From Faecalibacterium sp. UBA1819 (GTDB lineage: Bacteria > Bacillota > Clostridia > Oscillospirales > Ruminococcaceae), in NCBI GenBank assembly GCA_002315015.1, contig DCEX01000027.1, positions 284-12,676 on the forward strand: a stretch of DNA of 12,393 bases. Reading direction: 5' to 3'. This document shows positions 1 to 7,036 of this stretch, piece by piece; position 1 is the stretch's first letter; each line of letters begins with the position of its first letter. The position numbers and the translations under genes are program-made. The notes under the pieces were generated by a model, which was given only the letters and a program-made list of their open reading frames with translations, ran no database searches and had not been told where the DNA came from.

Positions 1-140
1 TGGGTGCAGGCTCAGCCTGCCGCGAATTGGGCGCGGCATCATACCGCCGAGCGCAGCCGGAGGCAAGCGATCTCCGCGAGAACGTTAACCCCCGCTCAGT
101 AGAAGCCCCGCTCGCGAATTGGGTGCGGCATCATGCCGCC
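1..140. repeat. Array of short hairpin repeats (REP-like) downstream of polA
   Basis: Two 28-bp direct copies lie at 21-48 and 113-140. They differ at two positions and start 92 bp apart. Each carries a hairpin: stem 125-130/134-139 (GCGGCA/TGCCGC) in one, and 33-38/42-47 with a single C·A mismatch in the other, which becomes a G·U pair in minus-strand RNA. A third related hairpin at 6-20 (GCAGGC/GCCTGC) follows the same TGGGT flank. All three have the loop TCA. The 92-bp interval can form further stems (58-62/72-76 and 75-80/111-116). The last copy ends on the final base of the polA stop codon. No T-tract follows on the minus strand, so this is not a standard intrinsic terminator. The left end is cut by the window, and no other copy was noticed in the window. 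Confidence 0.7.
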
Positions 141-2638
141 TATTTGGCGTCGATCCAGGTTTTGCCGACGCCGACGTCCGCCTTCAGCTGCACCTTGAGC
201 GAGACGGCCTTCTCCATCTCCTCCTTCAGCAGCTGCTCCACCTGCGCCACCTCGTGCTCCGGCGCCTCCACAATCAGTTCGTCGTGCACCTGCAAGATCA
301 GCTTCGACGCGAGCCCCTCGGCTTTCAGACGGCGGTACACGCGCACCATCGCGGCCTTGATGACATCCGCGGCCGTGCCCTGGATGGGCGTGTTCATCGC
401 CATGCGCTCGCCCTGTGCGCGGATGTTGAAGTTGCCCGCGCTCAGCTCGGGCAGTGCGCGTCGGCGGCCATACAGTGTGGCAACATAGCCATGCTCTTTG
501 CCGTAGGCCACGGTGTCCTCCATATATTGACGCACTTTGGGATAGGTGTTGAGGTAAGCGTCAATAAATGCCTGCGCCTCCTGTACGGTGATGGACAAAT
601 CGCGGCTCAGCGAGTAAGACCCTTTGCCGTAAATAATGCCGAAGTTAATGGCTTTGGCCGAGGTGCGCATCTCATGCGTGACGTTTTCGGGCGGCACGCC
701 GTACATTTTGGCTGCTGTGGCACGGTGAATATCCGCCCCGGATAAAAAGGCTTCCTGCATGGCTTCATCCCCGGAAATATGTGCCAGTACACGCAGTTCA
801 ATCTGACTGTAATCGGCGTCCACTAAAGTGCAGCCCGGCGCGGCTACAAAGTAGCGCCGGAAGCGGCTGCCCAGCGCCGTGCGAACCGGGATATTCTGCA
901 AGTTCGGCTCGTTGGAGGAAATGCGCCCGGTGCGCGTTTCCGTTTGGTTGAAGGTGGAGCGAATGCGTCCGTCCGGCTCAATCACTTTCAAAAGCCCTTC
1001 CACATAGGTGGAGTTCAGCTTTTGGTAAACGCGATATTGCAGAATATGGTCGATGACCGGCGAATACCCGCGCAGTGATTCCAACGTTTCCGCGTTGGTG
1101 GAGAAGCCGCTTTTGGTTTTCTTGCGCGTGGGTAAGCCCAAATCCTCAAACAGCGCCTTGCCCAGCTGCTTGGGGCTGTTGACGTTAAACTCATAGCCTA
1201 CCTCGTCATAAATGGCGGCAAGCTCCTGCTCCAGCGCCGTGCGCAGCTCCTTGCCGAAGTCCTCAATGCCTTGGCGGTCGACAAGAATGCCGCTGTTTTC
1301 CATCTGCGCCAGCACACCGCACAGCGGCAGCTCAATGTCACGCAGCAAAGCCGTCATGCCCTGCTGTTCGCACAAATCCTGCAAGGTGCGGCAAAGCGGC
1401 TCCAGCAAAGCGGCTTCGGGCGCGGCGTCACAGCGGAAAGCGCCCAAAACGCCGTACTCCTGCGCCAAACGCTCCACAGTGTATTCTGCCGCCGCAGGGT
1501 TTAACAGGTAGGCCGCCAGCTTTGCGTCAAACACCACGCCATCCATCGGCGCACCCAGCGCGTCGGCACGGCGCAAAAGCGGTTTGGCATCAAAGCAAAA
1601 CAGCGATGCACCGCTGGAAAGCAAGGTGTGAACCTCGGCATCGCTGCCAATGCGGAACACCTGTCCTTGCGACACAGCACACCAGCCGTTTTCCAGCGCA
1701 AAGACAAAGCATTCACCACTGTAATGTTCCGGCGCGGGCAGCAGGGGAGTGTCGGGGCGCTCGTCTGTCTGCACAGCGGGTGCGCTGTCCAGACCCAGTT
1801 TTTGCAGCGTGGAAAACATTTCGCACTGGGTAAACAGCGCTTTGGCGCGTTCGGTGTCCGGTTCCCCGCGCATATATGCCCCCGGCTCCGTAGCAATCGG
1901 AGCATTGGTCAGAATTTCCGCTAAGGTGCGGCTCATTTGCGCTTGTTCGCGGTCACGCAAAAGCTTTTCCCGCACGCCTTTTTTGATGGCGGGGTCGTCA
2001 ATGTTTTCGTAAACACCGGCAAGGGTGCCGAATTTTTGAATGAGCGAAAGCGCCGTTTTTTCGCCTACGCCCGCGACACCGGGGATATTGTCGGAGGTGT
2101 CGCCCATCAAGCTTTTTACTTCAATGAGCTGAATCGGGGTTAAGCCGTATTGTTCCTGAATGGCGGCTTCGTCTACGCGGCGGGCCTTTGTGCCTTCATA
2201 CTGAACGCTGACGCCGTCGCCCACCAGCTGAAAGCTGTCGCGGTCGCCGGTGGCAATCACGCAGCTGTCGCCGCGGCTGCGGCACGCTTGTGCCAGCGTA
2301 CCCAAAATATCGTCGGCCTCATAGCCCTCGCACGTCACCATGCGATAGCCCAGCGCGGCCAGCATGTCCTTTAAGATGGGCATTTGAGCGGCCAGCTCGG
2401 CGGGCATTCCCTTGCGCTGTGCCTTGTAGCCGTCGTACATTTGATGGCGAAAGGTGGGCGCTTTTAAATCAAACGCAATCGCTACCTCGTCAGGGTGTTC
2501 GGCTTGTTCCAGCTTGGCAAGAATATTAAAAAAGCCCACAAGGGCGTTGGTGTATTGACCGTCCTTGGTTGTCAGCAGCTTGATGCCGTAGAACGCACGG
2601 TTGACAATGCTGTTGCCGTCAATGGCAAGCAGTTTCAT
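140..2638 (-). CDS. polA: DNA polymerase I (5' nuclease + inactive 3'-5' exonuclease-like + polymerase)
   Basis: An 832-residue family A DNA polymerase, close to Taq Pol I in length. It fills gaps in repair and replaces RNA primers. Residues 1 to about 290 are the 5' nuclease domain (IDGNS with D7, EADD 107-110, GDRD 131-134, GDTSDNIPGV 179-188). Residues about 300-430 correspond to the proofreading domain, but the DxE motif reads A314-L-E316 and the later acidic positions are not evident, so proofreading is probably lost. The polymerase domain shows motif A (DYSQIELR, catalytic D609), motif B (R658, K662, F666, Y670) and motif C (VHDE, D786). The ATG at 2638 is chosen because AGGAGG precedes it by 8 nt and the protein then starts MKLLAIDGNS as expected. 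A longer in-frame opening to 2830 would run through the promoter and leader. dusB is divergent. The stop codon touches the hairpin repeats. Confidence 0.98.
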   Translation of the reverse strand: MKLLAIDGNSIVNRAFYGIKLLTTKDGQYTNALVGFFNILAKLEQAEHPDEVAIAFDLKAPTFRHQMYDGYKAQRKGMPAELAAQMPILKDMLAALGYRMVTCEGYEADDILGTLAQACRSRGDSCVIATGDRDSFQLVGDGVSVQYEGTKARRVDEAAIQEQYGLTPIQLIEVKSLMGDTSDNIPGVAGVGEKTALSLIQKFGTLAGVYENIDDPAIKKGVREKLLRDREQAQMSRTLAEILTNAPIATEPGAYMRGEPDTERAKALFTQCEMFSTLQKLGLDSAPAVQTDERPDTPLLPAPEHYSGECFVFALENGWCAVSQGQVFRIGSDAEVHTLLSSGASLFCFDAKPLLRRADALGAPMDGVVFDAKLAAYLLNPAAAEYTVERLAQEYGVLGAFRCDAAPEAALLEPLCRTLQDLCEQQGMTALLRDIELPLCGVLAQMENSGILVDRQGIEDFGKELRTALEQELAAIYDEVGYEFNVNSPKQLGKALFEDLGLPTRKKTKSGFSTNAETLESLRGYSPVIDHILQYRVYQKLNSTYVEGLLKVIEPDGRIRSTFNQTETRTGRISSNEPNLQNIPVRTALGSRFRRYFVAAPGCTLVDADYSQIELRVLAHISGDEAMQEAFLSGADIHRATAAKMYGVPPENVTHEMRTSAKAINFGIIYGKGSYSLSRDLSITVQEAQAFIDAYLNTYPKVRQYMEDTVAYGKEHGYVATLYGRRRALPELSAGNFNIRAQGERMAMNTPIQGTAADVIKAAMVRVYRRLKAEGLASKLILQVHDELIVEAPEHEVAQVEQLLKEEMEKAVSLKVQLKADVGVGKTWIDAK

Positions 2639-2646
2639 AGGCTTCG

Positions 2647-2652
2647 CCTCCT
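2647..2652 (-). promoter_or_regulatory. polA ribosome binding site
   Basis: Minus-strand AGGAGG lies 8 nt before the ATG at 2638. It fixes the polA start and argues against the upstream in-frame extension. Confidence 0.9.
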
Positions 2653-2667
2653 GTTGAAAATATGAAA

Positions 2668-2740
2668 GTGCCGAGGCACAAAAATAGGCTGTGTGAAAAA
2701 ACGGCGTTTTCCGCCGCACACAGAAAAGTTTTACCTTTTC
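2668..2740 (-). promoter_or_regulatory. Structured polA leader with a terminator-like hairpin
   Basis: Read on the minus strand, the leader shows GAAAAG/CTTTTC (2740-2735 with 2728-2723), then an outer stem CTGTGTG/CACACAG (2723-2717 with 2695-2689). The outer stem encloses a GC stem CGGCG/CGCCG (2716-2712 with 2706-2702) followed directly by six T (2701-2696). A further small stem GTGCC/GGCAC lies at 2679-2668. The inner GC stem plus T6 has the form of a weak intrinsic terminator about 35 nt after the predicted transcription start, while the outer stem would bury the T-run. Attenuation is an inference; the structure may only stabilise the mRNA. Confidence 0.45.
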
Positions 2741-2749
2741 AGTATACCA
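2741..2749 (-). promoter_or_regulatory. Predicted polA promoter (extended -10)
   Basis: The minus strand reads TGGTATACT, which is an extended -10 (TGn) with TATACT matching five of six consensus bases. No good -35 is visible (ACCACA at 17 bp is weak), as is usual for extended -10 promoters. The expected start is near 2734, giving a leader of about 96 nt before polA. Confidence 0.6.
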
Positions 2750-2764
2750 TATTCTGCGTCTTTG

Positions 2765-2773
2765 TGGTAGAAT
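2765..2773 (+). promoter_or_regulatory. Predicted dusB promoter (extended -10)
   Basis: TGGTAGAAT is an extended -10 with TAGAAT matching five of six consensus bases. The -35 position (about 2745-2750, TACCAT) is poor and falls on the -10 element of the divergent polA promoter. The expected start is near 2780, about 92 nt before the dusB ATG. Confidence 0.55.
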
Positions 2774-2791
2774 AGAAAAGATTGAAATATG

Positions 2792-2826
2792 GGCGCGCAA
2801 GCAAAGAAAAGCAAAAAAAGCGCGCC
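2792..2826 (+). promoter_or_regulatory. GC-only stem with purine-rich loop in the dusB leader
   Basis: GGCGCGC (2792-2798) pairs perfectly with GCGCGCC (2820-2826). The 21-nt loop between them is almost all A and G, with AAGCAAA-like repetition. The stem sits between the predicted promoter and the dusB ribosome binding site (AAGGAG, 2852-2857). Only a short interrupted T-run follows (2831-2834), so it is not a convincing terminator. Its role is unknown. Confidence 0.5.
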
Positions 2827-2871
2827 GCAATTTTATGCCATTTGAAAGAGTAAGGAGAAAGCAAGCAAATC

Positions 2872-3888
2872 ATGCTGAAGATAGGAACACTGGAGCTTTC
2901 GCCGGGGGCGGCGCTGGCGCCGATGGCAGGGGTCACTGACACCACCATGCGGCGGCTGTGCGCTTCGTTTGGCGCAAGCTGTGCGGTAAGCGAAATGGTC
3001 AGCGCCAAAGCGCTGACCATGGGCGATAAAAAAAGCCCGCGTTTGATGGCGGGCGGCAGTGCGCCGGCACCATTCGGCATTCAGCTGTTTGGGGCTGAGC
3101 CGGAGGTAATGGGGCAGGCGGCGGAAATGATTGTGCAGGGCAAATACGGGGTGTCGTTTGATTTTCTGGACATCAATATGGGATGCCCTGCGCCGAAAAT
3201 CACGGGCCCGGGCGCGGGCAGTGCATTGCTGAAAGACCCTGTGCGTGCCGGGGAAATCGTGCGCGAAACGGTGCGCCATGCCGAAGGCGTTCCCGTAACC
3301 GTCAAGCTTCGCATTGGCTGGGATGAAGATGATTTACAGGCAGGAAGCGGCGTGGAGGTCGCCAAACGGTGCGAGGACGCGGGCGCAGTTATGCTGACCG
3401 TGCATGGCCGCACTCGCCGTCAAATGTACGAGCCGAGCATTCGCCCCGCAGAAATTGCCCGCATTAAACAGGCCGTTTCGATTCCCGTGGTGGCAAACGG
3501 CGATGTGACCAGTGCCGAAAGCGCGTTGGCGCTAATCGATGCAACGGGCTGCGACGGCGTTGCCGTGGGGCGCGGCGCTATGGGCAACCCGTGGCTTTTT
3601 GCGCAGATTGCGGCGGCGATGCGGGGCGAGGAAGTCCCGCCGGCGCCCGGCTTGCAGGAGCGTTTTCGTGTGCTGCGTCATCACATCTACGATATGTGCG
3701 AAGACAAGGGGGAGCGCGTGGCGATGATGGAAGCGCGTTCTCATGCCGCGTGGTATATGCACGGGCTGAAAGGGGCGGCGCGTCTGCGCCGTGAGTGCTG
3801 TGCGATGACGCATTTTACTGATTTAGAACCGGTGATTGAGCTGGCGTTTTCGCTTCAGCGCGACCACGAAAAGCACGAAACATTTTAA
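2872..3888 (+). CDS. dusB: tRNA-dihydrouridine synthase (DusB type)
   Basis: A 338-residue flavin-dependent enzyme that reduces uridine to dihydrouridine in the tRNA D-loop, acting in the cytoplasm. It is a TIM barrel with all the family landmarks: APMAGVTD at 16-23, QLFGAEP at 71-77, DINMGCPAPK at 100-109 with the probable catalytic Cys105, TVKLRIGW at 143-150, HGRTRRQ at 178-184, PVVANGDV at 205-212 and GRGAMGNPWLF at 233-243 (phosphate/FMN binding). The length is typical of DusB. The C-terminal helical tRNA-binding part follows residue 250. The ATG has an AAGGAG 14 nt upstream, a longer gap than usual, but the protein N-terminus fits the family. It is transcribed away from polA, and its stop codon overlaps the end of yfbR. 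The broad Dus assignment is certain; the DusB subtype rests on motif wording. Confidence 0.96.
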   Translation: MLKIGTLELSPGAALAPMAGVTDTTMRRLCASFGASCAVSEMVSAKALTMGDKKSPRLMAGGSAPAPFGIQLFGAEPEVMGQAAEMIVQGKYGVSFDFLDINMGCPAPKITGPGAGSALLKDPVRAGEIVRETVRHAEGVPVTVKLRIGWDEDDLQAGSGVEVAKRCEDAGAVMLTVHGRTRRQMYEPSIRPAEIARIKQAVSIPVVANGDVTSAESALALIDATGCDGVAVGRGAMGNPWLFAQIAAAMRGEEVPPAPGLQERFRVLRHHIYDMCEDKGERVAMMEARSHAAWYMHGLKGAARLRRECCAMTHFTDLEPVIELAFSLQRDHEKHETF

Positions 3889-4523
3889 AGAACCGATTCG
3901 CCGGTTTGGTATTCCTGTGCGCACGGGGCGCTCAGCTCGTCCAATGTCCAGCGATAGCAAGGCAGCATGTGCTTCATAAAGTATTCCGCTTCGGGACAAT
4001 CCATCGCGCGAAGCGCCTGCATCTGCTGCTTTTTTGCCCCGGAAAACTCACGGTTGCCCGCCTGTTCCTCATCGATGCATTTGATGAGTGCGGAAAGGCG
4101 GTCGGCGGCCTTGAGCAGCTTTTGCTCGTCCGGGGTCAGGTGTTCGCCGGTTAAGTAGCCGTGCATTTCGCCGGAAAATTCAGGCGGCAGAAGCGTGCAC
4201 AGGGTTTGCGCTGCGTCGCGTTCCAGTTCTTTAAACGCGGTTAAAAGCGGCTCATTTTTATACTTCACGGGTGTGGGAAGGTCGCCGGTCATAATTTCTC
4301 CCGCGTCGTGATACAAAGCGGCCACCGCCACCGTTTCCGGGCGAACCGGCACAGGGTGCAGCGGGGCATAGTGCTGGTTGGCAATCAAACAAAGGGTGTG
4401 GGCTAAAATGGCGGTGTCGGCGGTATGCTCGCTGACCGATTCTGTGCGGGAAGAACGCATCAGCCCCCACCGCGCAATATATTTCATGCGCGCTAAAAGT
4501 GCGTTAAACGGGTAAAGCTTCAT
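3885..4523 (-). CDS. yfbR: 5'-deoxynucleotidase, HD-domain (YfbR family)
   Basis: A 212-residue HD-superfamily metal-dependent phosphohydrolase. E. coli YfbR removes phosphate from deoxyribonucleoside 5'-monophosphates. Metal ligands are visible: H33 in SEH, H72-D73 in YHD, and D141 in KAADRL. The residues known in E. coli YfbR for substrate choice and catalysis are also present: R18-W19, E76 and D81 within the strongly conserved GDLPTPVKY (80-88). The match runs over the whole length, and the C-terminus (YFMKHMLP) is also YfbR-like. The ATG at 4523 is chosen for its GGAGGA 7 nt upstream; the in-frame opening to 4595 adds 24 residues with no family match. The gene converges on dusB with a 4-bp stop overlap and is divergent from the YfhO gene. 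A role in dNTP pool balance is inferred from the family. Confidence 0.93.
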   Translation of the reverse strand: MKLYPFNALLARMKYIARWGLMRSSRTESVSEHTADTAILAHTLCLIANQHYAPLHPVPVRPETVAVAALYHDAGEIMTGDLPTPVKYKNEPLLTAFKELERDAAQTLCTLLPPEFSGEMHGYLTGEHLTPDEQKLLKAADRLSALIKCIDEEQAGNREFSGAKKQQMQALRAMDCPEAEYFMKHMLPCYRWTLDELSAPCAQEYQTGESVL

Positions 4524-4530
4524 AATCAAA

Positions 4531-4558
4531 TCCTCCTGTGGGCACAGGCGGCTGTGCC
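4531..4558 (-). promoter_or_regulatory. Alternative hairpins covering the yfbR ribosome binding site
   Basis: In minus-strand RNA, GGCACAG (4558-4552) can pair with CTGTGCC (4547-4541) around a 4-nt loop. The same CTGTG segment can instead pair with the following CACAGG (CCTGTG..CACAGG, 4548-4535), whose end overlaps the GGAGGA ribosome binding site at 4536-4531. The two pairings exclude each other: one leaves the site open and the other partly covers it. On the plus strand the 7-bp stem 4541-4547/4552-4558 lies just upstream of the YfhO gene. Regulation is inferred from geometry only. Confidence 0.4.
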
Positions 4559-4594
4559 TTTGATGAAAACAACTGAAAGGATGAGGGCAACACA

Positions 4595-7036
4595 ATGAAA
4601 AGTTTGACAGAAAGGGATTGGGGCAATGGCTATTGGTTCACCTTTTTGGTGTGCTGCCTCGGTGCGTTTGCCATCTATTTGCCGTTTTTGTTTATCGACA
4701 AGGGGTTATTCCAATACTGCGGCGATTTTAACACCCAGCAAATACCGTTTTACACCTACATGAACGGTTTTGTCAAGTCGGGGGCGGGGCAGTGGAGCTG
4801 GGAAACCGACCTCGGCACCTCGGTGGTCAACTCCTATGCATTTTATCTGCTGGGTTCTCCGTTTTTCTGGCTCAGCGTGCTTTTGCCGCAAACGTGGGTT
4901 CCGTTTGCGATGCTTCCGCTTTTGGTGTTAAAGTTCGGCGTGTGCGGCCTTGGGGCGTTTACTTGGCTGCGCCGTTATTCCCGCACCAAAAGCTATGCTG
5001 TCATTGCGGCTTGTCTGTATGCCTTTTCCGGCTTTACGGTGTATAACACATTTTTTAACCATTTTGTAGATTGCATTGCGCTCTTTCCGTTTTTGCTTTG
5101 GGCGCTGGATGCTTACGTCTACGACGGCCAGCGTGCTGTATTCCCGCTGATGGTGGCTATCAACTGTTTGAATAACTACTTCTTCTTTGCGGGACAAATT
5201 GTCTTTTTGCTGCTCTATTTCTTCATCAAGCTGATTTCCAAAGAGTACCGCATTACGCTGCCGGCCTTTGGCCGCCTTGCGTGGGAGAGTGTGCTCGGCG
5301 TGGCGCTGGGCTGCCTTTTGCTCATTCCCACGGCGCTCAGCTTGCCGGAAAACCCGCGCACGGTCGATTTATCCAGCGGCTTCGGCTTTTTGATGTACGG
5401 CAAAGTGCAGCAGTATTTTGCCATTCTGTCCTCGCTGTTTTTGCCGCCCGATCCCACTTATCTGCCCAATATTTTCACTGATGCAGTCATCAAGCACACA
5501 AGCATGACGGCTTATCTGCCGATGGTCAGCATGGTGGGCGTATGGGCGTATTGTAAGGCAAAGCCGAAGACAGCGCTCACTCGCATTTTGACGGCCTGCC
5601 TTGTGATGGCGCTCGTTCCGGTGCTCAACTCCAGCTTTTATGCGCTCAATTCCAGCTACTATGCCCGCTGGTACTATATGCCCATTTTGCTGATGTGCGC
5701 CGCCACGATGCACGCGCTGGAAAATACAGAAGAAATTGACATCACGCGCGGAATGCGCTTTACCGGCATTATCACCATGCTGTATATTGTGTTTGCCATT
5801 GTGCCGAAAGAGGAGGACGGCGTGTGGTCGCTGGGCGTGGTGGACAATCAGCCGCGTTTCTGGCTGACGTATTTCACGGCGCTTTTGGGCCTCTTGCTGT
5901 TTGCGGGCTTTTACTCCAACATGCGCGGGCAGCGGCGTTTTCCGGCGGTATTGCTTTGTGCGCTGTTGGGCTTTTCTTGGTTTTATTCCGTGGTGCATAT
6001 TTCGCTGGGCAAATTTCCCCAGTGGGAGCGCGACAGCGCCTACCGCCAGCAATACTTCAACGCTGCGCCCAATATTCAGTGGCCGGAGGATGACTTTTTC
6101 CGAACAGACACGTTGAATGAATCGGACGGCGGCGTTTACGACAATATGAGCTTGTTGATGGAAAAGCCAAGCCTGCGCTTTTTCAACAGCGTGGTGACGC
6201 CGTCCATTATGGACTTTTACCCGCGTGTAGGAGTCAAGCGTGACGTGTCCAGCAAGCCTTCGCCCGATTTGTACGCACTGCGCGGTTTGCTTGGTGTGCG
6301 CTATGTGATTACAACGCTGGAACAGCAGCAGGAATTTGCCGATGCTTATGGCGGATATGGCTATGAGTACAGCTTTTCGGACGACACCTTTGCTTATTTC
6401 TATAATACGAACGAGCTGCCCATGGGCTTTGCTTACGATAAGTATATTTTGCTGGAACAAGACGCGGAGGAGGCTGCCGAGGCGATTTCCGACACACCGA
6501 TGCAGGAGGCCGTGGAAAGCGCGGATGAAGCTCCTGCCGAGCCGACGCTGATGGGTCTTGCTGAAAACGTGCGCGGCAATATGTTGGTGCGCGCCATTGC
6601 GCTGACTCCCGAGCAAATTGAAACTTACGGCCATCTGATGCAGCCTGTCACAACGCAGGACACCCAAGACTTGAATTATGACACTTACAAAGAAGATGTC
6701 GCAAAACGCCGTCTGACGGCAGTGAGCGATTTTACCGCCGACCACACCGGCTTTACAGCGCACATCACACTCGACGCAGAAAATCTGGTGTTTTTCTCGG
6801 TGCCGTATGACAAAGGCTTTACCGCAACAGTCAACGGTAAGGAGGTCACTGTGGAACGTGTGTCGGGCGGTATGAGCGCAGTGCTGTGTCCCGCGGGGGA
6901 AAGCGAAATTGTGTTCACCTATGAAACACCCGGCTGGCATACCGCTGTGATTGTAACCGGTGCTGCCATTGTGGTGTGGGCAGGCTATGCCGCTTACAGT
7001 GTCTATGAAAAACAGCGAAGGAGAAAACACGCATGA
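4595..7036 (+). CDS. yfhO: YfhO-family multi-pass membrane protein (GT-C-like glycosyltransferase)
   Basis: An 813-residue integral membrane protein of the YfhO family. An N-terminal membrane segment (about 13-34) is followed by a loop with CGDFNTQQIPFY (42-53), whose Asp44 is typical of the acidic first-loop residue in GT-C glycosyltransferases. About a dozen further hydrophobic segments run to residue 467. The extracytoplasmic part (about 470-780) has family markers GVRYVITT (567-574) and LPMGFAYDKY (608-617). A last membrane helix (about 781-803) ends in a basic tail (KQRRRKHA). In Bacillus, YfhO works with CsbB to add GlcNAc to lipoteichoic acid; the sugar and acceptor here are unknown and no CsbB-like partner is in the window. 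Residues 621-650 form an acidic, Ala/Glu-rich insert. The ATG is preceded by the purine-rich AAAGGATGAGGG. It overlaps tex by ATGA. Confidence 0.92.
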   Translation: MKSLTERDWGNGYWFTFLVCCLGAFAIYLPFLFIDKGLFQYCGDFNTQQIPFYTYMNGFVKSGAGQWSWETDLGTSVVNSYAFYLLGSPFFWLSVLLPQTWVPFAMLPLLVLKFGVCGLGAFTWLRRYSRTKSYAVIAACLYAFSGFTVYNTFFNHFVDCIALFPFLLWALDAYVYDGQRAVFPLMVAINCLNNYFFFAGQIVFLLLYFFIKLISKEYRITLPAFGRLAWESVLGVALGCLLLIPTALSLPENPRTVDLSSGFGFLMYGKVQQYFAILSSLFLPPDPTYLPNIFTDAVIKHTSMTAYLPMVSMVGVWAYCKAKPKTALTRILTACLVMALVPVLNSSFYALNSSYYARWYYMPILLMCAATMHALENTEEIDITRGMRFTGIITMLYIVFAIVPKEEDGVWSLGVVDNQPRFWLTYFTALLGLLLFAGFYSNMRGQRRFPAVLLCALLGFSWFYSVVHISLGKFPQWERDSAYRQQYFNAAPNIQWPEDDFFRTDTLNESDGGVYDNMSLLMEKPSLRFFNSVVTPSIMDFYPRVGVKRDVSSKPSPDLYALRGLLGVRYVITTLEQQQEFADAYGGYGYEYSFSDDTFAYFYNTNELPMGFAYDKYILLEQDAEEAAEAISDTPMQEAVESADEAPAEPTLMGLAENVRGNMLVRAIALTPEQIETYGHLMQPVTTQDTQDLNYDTYKEDVAKRRLTAVSDFTADHTGFTAHITLDAENLVFFSVPYDKGFTATVNGKEVTVERVSGGMSAVLCPAGESEIVFTYETPGWHTAVIVTGAAIVVWAGYAAYSVYEKQRRRKHA
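7018..7023 (+). promoter_or_regulatory. tex ribosome binding site inside the YfhO gene
   Basis: AAGGAG lies 9 nt before the tex ATG and within the last codons of the YfhO gene. Together with the ATGA overlap (7033-7036) this suggests translational coupling. Confidence 0.8.

Noticed and set aside
119..745. Plus-strand frames beginning in the hairpin repeats (27-488 and 119-745)
   Set aside because: They start at TTG inside the repeat copies and run antisense through polA. The products have no family features.
2639..2830. N-terminal extension of PolA to 2830
   Set aside because: It would cross the extended -10 promoter and leader hairpins. The AGGAGG and the family N-terminus both point to the ATG at 2638.
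4519..4526. CATAAT as a -10 for the YfhO gene
   Set aside because: No matching -35 is present at 16-18 bp, so it was not called. I found no convincing promoter for either divergent gene in this gap.
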